This document shows positions 54,556-61,789 of a DNA stretch of 64,000 bases, piece by piece (the stretch's first letter is position 1; each line of letters opens with the position of its first letter). The translations under genes were made by a program, and so were the position numbers. The notes beneath the pieces are model-generated. The model worked only from the letters and a program-made list of their open reading frames with translations. It ran no database searches and had not been told where the DNA came from. The DNA comes from Larkinella punicea (GTDB lineage Bacteria; Bacteroidota; Bacteroidia; Cytophagales; Spirosomataceae), in NCBI RefSeq assembly GCF_003334855.1, contig NZ_QOWE01000012.1:1-64000 (forward strand), given 5' to 3'.

Positions 54556-55425
54556 TTATTGTGGCGTATACGTGAGCGGAAACGTGATGGTCCCTACCGA
54601 ATCCTGGCCGGAGGGGGTATTGAAAGTGGCTCTCCAGCGCAGACTCAGGGTGATCTGACGGTTTTGCGGATTCCACGAACCCGTACCCGACAGCGTATCT
54701 CCGCCCAGATCCGCATTGGACTGAACGGGAATCGTCAGGGAATTATCCCCGTTATCCACAAAGGTGAAAGTGGGTTTGATGGCGTTGAATCCAAAAAAAT
54801 CAGCCATCCCGATGTTCCAGTTTCCGATGGTGTAGGTTTTGCAATCGAGACTGGAAATGGCAATATCGGGTAAGGTAGCGGTATTGGTCGACAGTTGCAG
54901 AATGTTCACATACGCACCATTTTGCCGGGCACCCGAATAGGTCCCGCTGAACAGACAATCATCCTCGATGGTGAACGTAATGCTTTTTCCCAACAGCCCT
55001 TCTTTGCCAAAACCCACCCGCAGCGACGAGGGCTGCACGTCGGTCAGCGTAAACACCACCGTCTGGGATTCCAGAATGTTGTTGGCGTTGTTGATCAGCT
55101 TCAGATTGATGGTACCCGAACTCTGCTTGGCCGGAATCGTCACTGTGCCTCTGGTGCCTTCAATGGCGTAATCCTTGCCCTCGCGGGCGGTTCCGCTGAT
55201 GACGTAATTGATTTTAATGGCCTCGTCCAACTGCGGTCCGGCATTGTGTACTTTAATTCCAATCGTCTTGTTGTAACTTTCCTTGTAGGTCAGTGACGAG
55301 TCGGTAAACCGCACAAAATACGGCCCTTCAAACGTTCGGTCGATGTCCTGTTCTTCACAGGCCACCACCAGCCAGCCCGTTGCCAGAGCGATAATACAAG
55401 TCAATAGGTATTTATAGTGTCTCAT
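54556..55425 (-). CDS. Calx-beta-like lipoprotein of the SusCD locus (SusE/F-position)
   Basis: A 289-residue lipoprotein (LATGWLVVAC, Cys about residue 23). Residues 35-150 form a Calx-beta-type sandwich (FVRFTDSSLTYKESYNKTIG, ISGTAREGKDYAIEG, FTLTDVQPSS) and a second beta-rich domain follows (about 155-289). Similar proteins stand in the third position of Sus-type operons and help bind substrate at the cell surface. It follows the SusD gene by 184 bp, with a palindromic repeat in between. Confidence 0.82.
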   Translation of the reverse strand: MRHYKYLLTCIIALATGWLVVACEEQDIDRTFEGPYFVRFTDSSLTYKESYNKTIGIKVHNAGPQLDEAIKINYVISGTAREGKDYAIEGTRGTVTIPAKQSSGTINLKLINNANNILESQTVVFTLTDVQPSSLRVGFGKEGLLGKSITFTIEDDCLFSGTYSGARQNGAYVNILQLSTNTATLPDIAISSLDCKTYTIGNWNIGMADFFGFNAIKPTFTFVDNGDNSLTIPVQSNADLGGDTLSGTGSWNPQNRQITLSLRWRATFNTPSGQDSVGTITFPLTYTPQ

Positions 55426-55499
55426 TTTTCGTCAGGATTCAAACCGCACTGGCAGCTCGATTAACTTTTAATATTGATAATTCTTAGGACTTTCACCTG

Positions 55500-55580
55500 T
55501 TGCCCCTAAATCCCCTAAAGGGGACTTGGACACGGCTTAATCCGGATGCATAAAGTCCCCTTTAGGGGATTTAGGGGCAA
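55500..55580. repeat. GGGGACTT palindromic element, 28-bp perfect arms
   Basis: Positions 55500-55527 and 55553-55580 are exact reverse complements; same family as 37447-37531 and the array at 46776-47319. The outer arm here matches the array (CCCTAAAT) while the loop has diverged (GGACACGGCTTAATCCGG). It lies between the SusD and Calx-beta-like genes. Confidence 0.9.
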
Positions 55581-55609
55581 TATGCGAAAAACCTACTCCT
55601 CCCTTGAAC

Positions 55610-56989
55610 TCAGTACCCCGGATTCTGCGCGTCCTTCAACGCCGGATTGCGCTGAATTTCACCATTCGGAATCGGCCAGCGGTCGTAAGTCGCTTTCCAG
55701 TTGGGCGAAAAAGCCGTCATGACAGCCTGCAGGCGACCCGTCCGGATGAGGTCGAACCAGCGGTGGCCTTCAAAAGCCAGTTCATACACCCGCTCCCGCT
55801 CAATCGCCGAAATCGCTTCGGCCTGATTGGCGGCCGAGACATTCGGTGCCTTCGCCCGCGCCCGCAACACATTCAGATCGGCAATGGCACCGGCGGTTCC
55901 GGTCAGTTTGTTTTGCTGCGCCCGGGCTTCGGCTCGTATGAGGTACATTTCGGCCAGCCGGATCAGCACGATGTTGTTGTTATCGTTGTCGGCAGTGCCA
56001 TATTTCTGCATCGTCCAGCCGTTGTCGTCGCCCTGCAAATTTTGAGAATTAAACGCCACCGTGGCCCGGCGCGTCCCCGATTCGGTCGACAGCAGGGAAA
56101 CCACCACCTGATCCGACGGGATGACTTCCCGACGTCCCACAAAAAGGTTGGTCAACCCAAAGTTACTGGTTCCGGGGTCGTCGGACAGCCCGTAGCCGAC
56201 CTCCAGAATAGACTCTCTCGTAAAATCTTTGCTAACAATGTCTTCAAAATTGGTTTCCAGCGAATACACTTTGGCATCGATCACCCGGGTGGCATACACC
56301 TCTGCCTGAGCCCAGTTTTTCTGGTAGAGGTAATACCGGGCGAGCATGGCCTGAGCAGTGATTTTGTTGGCGTAGGTGCCGTTTACAACCTGAGCCGTCG
56401 AACCGGCTTCGATGGTGGCCAGATCGGTTTCGGCCGCTCTGAAATCCTCCAGCACCGACGCCAGAATATCGGCTTTGGGCGTCTTCGGAATGTTCCGGTT
56501 GGTTCCCTGATCGGTGGTCGTCACTTTGGGAATATCACCAAACGTGTTGGCCCCGATGAAGTTGGCATAGCCGCGTAAAAACCGCATTTCGGCCAGCACC
56601 TGCTTTTTGGTAGCGGCAGAAACACCACTGATAGGCGGCAGCTTTTCGAGCACAAAGTTGGCGACGTAAATCGTCCGGTACAGGTTGCTCCACAGGGAAG
56701 CCGGTGCGCCGTTCGAGGAGGTAATCTGCTTGGTGCCCAGTTCGCGGTAATCATTGAAGGTTCCGTTGTGCCGGATGTAATCGGCCGTAAAATCCCCTGC
56801 CATCATGTTCGTGGCCGCCATGCCCCGAAGCGCACTGTAGGCACCAATCCGGGCCGGTTCCACATCGTTGGGTTCGTTCAGAACCAGGTTATCGACCAGC
56901 AAATCGACCGGTTTAGGCTCCAGCACGGTCGTACAGGAAGCCAGCCAAACCGTGGCCAGAATGGCCGTATAGCGAATGAATCGGATCAT
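55610..56989 (-). CDS. SusD/RagB family outer membrane nutrient-binding lipoprotein
   Basis: A 459-residue surface lipoprotein (IRYTAILATVWLASC, Cys about 18) with TPR-rich SusD fold (TPR-like helices in AEMRFLRGYANFIGANTFGD, MLARYYLYQKNWAQAEVYAT) and the C-terminal closing motif (YDRWPIPNGEIQRNP, ending DAQNPGY). It caps the SusC channel and captures the substrate. Its ATG overlaps the SusC stop by 4 bp (ATGA), so the pair is translationally coupled. Confidence 0.95.
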   Translation of the reverse strand: MIRFIRYTAILATVWLASCTTVLEPKPVDLLVDNLVLNEPNDVEPARIGAYSALRGMAATNMMAGDFTADYIRHNGTFNDYRELGTKQITSSNGAPASLWSNLYRTIYVANFVLEKLPPISGVSAATKKQVLAEMRFLRGYANFIGANTFGDIPKVTTTDQGTNRNIPKTPKADILASVLEDFRAAETDLATIEAGSTAQVVNGTYANKITAQAMLARYYLYQKNWAQAEVYATRVIDAKVYSLETNFEDIVSKDFTRESILEVGYGLSDDPGTSNFGLTNLFVGRREVIPSDQVVVSLLSTESGTRRATVAFNSQNLQGDDNGWTMQKYGTADNDNNNIVLIRLAEMYLIRAEARAQQNKLTGTAGAIADLNVLRARAKAPNVSAANQAEAISAIERERVYELAFEGHRWFDLIRTGRLQAVMTAFSPNWKATYDRWPIPNGEIQRNPALKDAQNPGY

Positions 56990-59900
56990 AGGTTTAAGGT
57001 GATTCCCACCATCATGGTTTTGTATTGAGGAATGGTGAAAAAGTCGATGCCCTGCGCGGTGGTCGAACCGTCCAGCGTGCTGACTTCCGGATCGGGACCC
57101 GAATACCGGGTGAGCGTCCAGAGGTTGGTGGCCGAGGCAAAAATCCGGGCGTTCGATACAATCCGGAAGCGCTCGACGTACTTTTTGGGCAGGTTATAGC
57201 CCAGCGAAACGTTTTTCAGCCGCAGATACGAGCCATCTTCCAGAAACCGGCTGCTGTGGTAGTTGTTGTACGTATTCTGGTACACATACCGCGGTACGCT
57301 GGTAATGTCACCCGGTTTCTGCCAGCGTTCCAGGGCTTTCCGCGATTGATTACTCTGCAAATCCGCCCCGGTGTTGATGGTGGATGTGCTGGTAAAATTC
57401 AGCATCTTGTTGCCATACGATCCCTGAAAAAAGACGTTTAGATCGAAGCCCTTGAACGAAAACCGGTTGGTCAAACCGCCAAACAGTTTGGGTTGGGCAT
57501 TGCCAATCACCTGACCGTCTTCGGTGTTGATCCGGCCATCGCCGTTGATGTCGTCGTAAATCGCATCGCCCGTCGCCGGATCTACCCCCAGGAACTTCAA
57601 GCCCCAGAACGTACCCAGTGGTTCCCCCTGCACAACCGCGTTCGTGCTGCCGACCCCGTTGGCACTATACCCCCGAAACAGCGGACCCTCGTTGGCCAGT
57701 TCGACCACCTTGTTTACGTTCCGCGACAGGTTCAGGTCCGTATTCCACTTAAAACCGCCCCGGTCGAAGTTGACCGTCGACACCATCAACTCAATTCCCC
57801 GGTTCGAGATTTTCCCGATGTTGCCCTGCAAGGTTCCAAAACCGGTCGTCGACGGAATGGGCTGGGCAAACAGCAGTCGATCGGTGAGGTTGTCGTAGAC
57901 ATCGAAACTGAGACTGAGCCGCCCGTTGTAGAGCGAAGCGTCCAGCCCCAGGTTGGCTTCCCGCGTCCGCTCCCATTGCAAGGTTGGGTTGGCCAGGGCC
58001 TCCGGTCCTAAGCCCGTTGCGCCACTGTAGGTCACCGATGCCCAGGTTCCCAGAAACTGGTAGTCCCCAATCCGCTCATTCCCCGTAAAACCGTAGCTGG
58101 CGCGGAATTTCAGGTCGTTCAGAAACCGGAACGATTCCATGAACTTCTCCTGCGAAATCCGCCAACCCACGGAGGCCGACGGAAACAACCCAAATTGACG
58201 ATCCTGACCAAAGCGGGATGAGCCGTCGTAACGGGCCGTCAGCGTCGCCAGATACCGGTCATCATAATCGTAGCGAACTTCGCCGAAGGTGGATATCAAC
58301 CCGCTTTTCAGCAGATTGGAAAATCCGTTGTCGACAATACCAGCCGAGGTGATGTACGTAAAGTCATCGCTTGGAAATAACCGGCCCGTTGTGCTACCCG
58401 ACCGTTCCTGCCGTTGCAGAATTTCAAACCCCGCCAGAAAGTTAAACCGGTTCTTTTCGTTCAGCAAAACGTTGTAGGTCAGGGTGTTGGTATTGATAAA
58501 GGTGGTATAGGTTCCCGAAGTAAAGACCCCGTAGCCGCGCCCGCCCACGCTTTCCAGATACCCGCCAATGGCGGTTTGCGACGACTCGAACTGGTCTTCC
58601 GTCACCTGGTTGTAGTCGATGCTCACCTTGGACCGAAACCGGAGATTCTGGAGCAGTTCGTATTCCGCCCAAAGACCGCCCAGCATTTTTACGGTATAGG
58701 TGTCGAACCGGGGCAACAAGGCCTGGGCTACCGGATTGAAGTTTGGAAAACCGGCGTAATTCGGATCGTTGGGGCCATACAGTTTCCCCTGCTCATTGTA
58801 AGGCGAATGAAAGGGCAGTGATTTGAGGGCCCCGGAATAGACTCCATCCAGGAAGTTATCGCCCTTGACCCGCTTGTTCAGCGTTCGCGACAACGAAATA
58901 TCCGTGCCGAACGACAGTGCCGAATTGGCTTTGTGATCGAAACTGAACTTGCCCGACATCCGGGTCAGGCGGTTGTTCAACTGAATGCCTTCCTCATCCC
59001 GGTAATTCCCACTGATATAGAAGTGGGTTTTGTCGGTGCCGCCCGATGCCGAAAGCTGGTATTGCTGGTAGAGGCCTCTTCGCAAAACCGCATCGACCCA
59101 GTCGGTATTGATGCCGTCGGTGACGCCCTTGATCAACCCCAGTTTGTCGGGGTCCTGCCCGGCATTGATCACCGCTTCCCGTTGCAGATCAAGTAACTCG
59201 CTGGAATTGAGCAGATCGGGACGACGGACAATTTCAGTCACCCCGCGCTGCACTTCGGCCGTGAAGGTCGTTTTCTGATTGGCCTTCCCTTTTTTGGTGG
59301 TTATCAGCACCACCCCGTTGGCGGCCCGCGACCCGTAAATGGCTTTGGCAGAGGCATCTTTCAACACCTGGAGCGACTCGATGTCGTTGGGGTTGAGGAG
59401 CGAAAACGCATTGTCGGTTTGGCCCCCGAAGTCGCGCGACGACAGCAAACCGTCTTCGACCGGCACGCCATCGACGATGAACAGCGGGCGGTTGCTGGCC
59501 GTGATGGAGGTGCTGCCCCGAACGCGGACGGTGATGCCCCCGCCCGGTGTTCCCGACGACTGGGTGACCAAAACGCCGGCCGCCTGGCCTTGTAGTGCCT
59601 GATCGAAACTGGTGACGGGAATCTCCTTGAATTTGTCGGCGGTCACGGAAACCATCGAGCCAGTGATGTCTTTCTTCTGCACCGAATTATACCCGGTAAC
59701 CACCACCTGCGCCAGCTCGTTGACGGCTTCGGCCATCTGGAGATTGATGACCGAACGTTTATTGACCGGAATGTCCTGAGAAATCAGGGCGATGGACGAA
59801 AACGTCAGGATGTTTTTGTCATCGGGGACGTTGATGCTATAATTCCCATCGGCGTCGGTGCTGACCCCAATGGTGGTTCCTTTCACAACAACGTTCACGC

Positions 59901-60030
59901 CGGGCAGCGTCGATCCGTCCTGTGTTGCGGTTACACGCCCCGTTACCCGGCGAGTCTGACCAAAGGCCAGGTTTCCCGACAGAATAATGAATAAGAACCA
60001 ACAACTTAAAAAAGTATAACGTTTTCTCAT
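56986..60030 (-). CDS. SusC/RagA family TonB-linked outer membrane protein
   Basis: A 1014-residue TonB-dependent channel with signal peptide (LSCWFLFIILSGNLAFG), carboxypeptidase-regulatory-like domain at about residues 25-110 (RVTGRVTATQDGSTLPGVNV), plug domain (DITGSMVSVTADKFKEIPVT, SFDQALQGQAAGVLVTQSSG) and a large beta barrel ending in TLNL. The RagA-type signature GVVLITTKKG is present. It imports an oligomer captured by the coupled SusD partner at 55610. Confidence 0.96.
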   Translation of the reverse strand: MRKRYTFLSCWFLFIILSGNLAFGQTRRVTGRVTATQDGSTLPGVNVVVKGTTIGVSTDADGNYSINVPDDKNILTFSSIALISQDIPVNKRSVINLQMAEAVNELAQVVVTGYNSVQKKDITGSMVSVTADKFKEIPVTSFDQALQGQAAGVLVTQSSGTPGGGITVRVRGSTSITASNRPLFIVDGVPVEDGLLSSRDFGGQTDNAFSLLNPNDIESLQVLKDASAKAIYGSRAANGVVLITTKKGKANQKTTFTAEVQRGVTEIVRRPDLLNSSELLDLQREAVINAGQDPDKLGLIKGVTDGINTDWVDAVLRRGLYQQYQLSASGGTDKTHFYISGNYRDEEGIQLNNRLTRMSGKFSFDHKANSALSFGTDISLSRTLNKRVKGDNFLDGVYSGALKSLPFHSPYNEQGKLYGPNDPNYAGFPNFNPVAQALLPRFDTYTVKMLGGLWAEYELLQNLRFRSKVSIDYNQVTEDQFESSQTAIGGYLESVGGRGYGVFTSGTYTTFINTNTLTYNVLLNEKNRFNFLAGFEILQRQERSGSTTGRLFPSDDFTYITSAGIVDNGFSNLLKSGLISTFGEVRYDYDDRYLATLTARYDGSSRFGQDRQFGLFPSASVGWRISQEKFMESFRFLNDLKFRASYGFTGNERIGDYQFLGTWASVTYSGATGLGPEALANPTLQWERTREANLGLDASLYNGRLSLSFDVYDNLTDRLLFAQPIPSTTGFGTLQGNIGKISNRGIELMVSTVNFDRGGFKWNTDLNLSRNVNKVVELANEGPLFRGYSANGVGSTNAVVQGEPLGTFWGLKFLGVDPATGDAIYDDINGDGRINTEDGQVIGNAQPKLFGGLTNRFSFKGFDLNVFFQGSYGNKMLNFTSTSTINTGADLQSNQSRKALERWQKPGDITSVPRYVYQNTYNNYHSSRFLEDGSYLRLKNVSLGYNLPKKYVERFRIVSNARIFASATNLWTLTRYSGPDPEVSTLDGSTTAQGIDFFTIPQYKTMMVGITLNL

Positions 60031-60224
60031 CTACAAGTACTGGGTGTTAAAACGGATCTCATGGGCCAAAATCGGTTACTTCTTTTCCCCTTTGAAAGGT
60101 CAATATACTGATTTTTCAAACTATTAAACGCTGAATTACGGCTAATCAATGTATACCAAATAAAAAAATATGTAACATCTACCATGACGCTTTTTTTTAG
60201 TGCAGCGTTGTGCTTCTGCCAAAT

Positions 60225-60257
60225 AAAAATGCCGTACCTGGTGGGTACGGCATTTTT
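60225..60257. terminator. Bidirectional intrinsic terminator
   Basis: AAAAATGCCGTACC (60225-60238) and GGTACGGCATTTTT (60244-60257) pair perfectly with A and T tracts at both sides, the standard bidirectional terminator. It lies between the two SusC/SusD pairs, separating their transcripts. The rest of the 349-bp gap contains a second AT-rich inverted repeat. Confidence 0.85.
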
Positions 60258-60274
60258 AAATCATGCGTTGCAAA

Positions 60275-60372
60275 AATGACAAATATCAAATGATGAATAT
60301 TAAATGTAAAAGTGAGTATACTCTATGAATATTTTACATTTAGCATTCATCATTTGATATTTGTCATTTTTA
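60275..60372. repeat. Long AT-rich inverted repeat after the second SusD gene
   Basis: The arm beginning AAAATGACAAATATCAAATG at about 60272-60310 pairs with the arm beginning TTTTACATTTAGCATTCATC at about 60332-60371, with only two mismatches over roughly 40 nt. It lies just 3' of the SusD gene at 60380 and could help end that transcript. Confidence 0.75.
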
Positions 60373-60379
60373 CAATTCC

Positions 60380-61777
60380 TTAATACCCCGGATTCTGAAC
60401 CAGCAGGCTATTGGCGTCGATTTCGCGTTTCGGAATGGGCATCACCAGCTTCGGATCGTTCCAGTTGAGGTCGCCGGTTTTGCCTTTCGTGCGCTTGATG
60501 TCGTGAATGCGCAGGCCTTCGAAAGCCAGTTCCAGTTGGCGTTCTTTCAGAACCTGAGCCAGTGTAGGCGCGGCAATCGGAGCGACTCCTGCCCGTTCGC
60601 GAACGGCGTTCAGATCCTCGGCGGGTGTGGCCCCCGTGGTGGTCGAAAGCCGCAGGTTACACTCGGCGCGGGTCAGCAGCATTTCCGACAGACGAATCAC
60701 GGGAATGTTGGCGTAAAAATCCGCCCATTTTCCGGTGTAATATCGGGTTCCGGCTCCTTTCACACCAATGTAATACAAATCCGTCCGACGCGCATCCGTC
60801 GAATCATACGACTCGACAAAGCTGTTCAGCACCTGCACATCGCCCCGGCCAACGGCAGCCCCCCCCGCCGGAATACTGGCGTACAGGGTTGTTAACCCAT
60901 CATTGGTCGTGCCGGGGTTGTTCTGCGTGTTTTCCTGAATCTCGAAAATGCTTTCGGCGGTATTGCGGTTCCGGAAAACCGTCGTCACGTTGGCGTTGAG
61001 TTGGTAATTCCCCGACTCGATCACCTCATTAGCCGCAGCCAGGGCTTTCGCATAGTCGGACTGTTGCAGATACACCCGCGACAGAAACGCCAGGGCTGCA
61101 AATTTGGACGCCCGCAACCCATTGTCTTCCGGCATCAGCGTCGTTGCCTTCGTCAGGTCGTCGAGCACCTGTGTATACACCTGCGCTACGGTATTGCGCG
61201 CCCGGGTTTCGGCGGCCTGTTCCTGCCCCGTTGTGGCCCGCAGCACCAGCGGAACCCCCAGTTGATCATTGGCCGCCGTCGCTCCCCAGGGCAGGGCAAA
61301 CAGGCGAACCAGCTCAAAATACATGATGCCCCGCAGGAACCGCGCTTCGCCTTCAAAGGCGGTTTTCTGGTCGGCATCCGTCACTTTGTCCAGCGACTCC
61401 AAAATATTGTTGGCCACGTTGATGACCTGATAAGCCGTAATCCAGGTGCGTTGCGCTTCGACGTTGGTGGCCAGCATTTGCCGGTTGGTCACTTCCCGGT
61501 AGCTCGCAAACGTTCCGCGCCAGGACACCGAATTATCGGACGCCAGCAGTTCAGGAACCAGGTTCAGGTTGGTTCCGTACAACTCGCCATCGGCCAGCCC
61601 ACCCCCGGTTCCGGTCAGAACGCCATAGGTTCCAATCAAGGCACTTTCAATGTCCTGCGCCGTCGATAAAGCCGTAGCCGCATCGACCGACTGGCGGGGC
61701 TCAAGGTCCAGTTTGTTGTCACAGGCGGTTATGCCCATTACCATCGCCAGACTTACGGATATGATTATTTTTTTCAT
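60380..61777 (-). CDS. SusD/RagB family outer membrane lipoprotein (second pair)
   Basis: A 465-residue SusD-type lipoprotein (IIISVSLAMVMGITAC, Cys about 19; SVSLAMVMG hydrophobic core) with TPR-like helices (EARFLRGIMYFELVRLFALP, AALAFLSRVYLQQSDYAKAL) and the closing motif MPIPKREIDANSLLVQNPGY. It pairs with the SusC-like protein at 61790, whose stop is 12 bp upstream. Confidence 0.95.
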   Translation of the reverse strand: MKKIIISVSLAMVMGITACDNKLDLEPRQSVDAATALSTAQDIESALIGTYGVLTGTGGGLADGELYGTNLNLVPELLASDNSVSWRGTFASYREVTNRQMLATNVEAQRTWITAYQVINVANNILESLDKVTDADQKTAFEGEARFLRGIMYFELVRLFALPWGATAANDQLGVPLVLRATTGQEQAAETRARNTVAQVYTQVLDDLTKATTLMPEDNGLRASKFAALAFLSRVYLQQSDYAKALAAANEVIESGNYQLNANVTTVFRNRNTAESIFEIQENTQNNPGTTNDGLTTLYASIPAGGAAVGRGDVQVLNSFVESYDSTDARRTDLYYIGVKGAGTRYYTGKWADFYANIPVIRLSEMLLTRAECNLRLSTTTGATPAEDLNAVRERAGVAPIAAPTLAQVLKERQLELAFEGLRIHDIKRTKGKTGDLNWNDPKLVMPIPKREIDANSLLVQNPGY

Positions 61778-61789
61778 GTTCAGTTTCGA

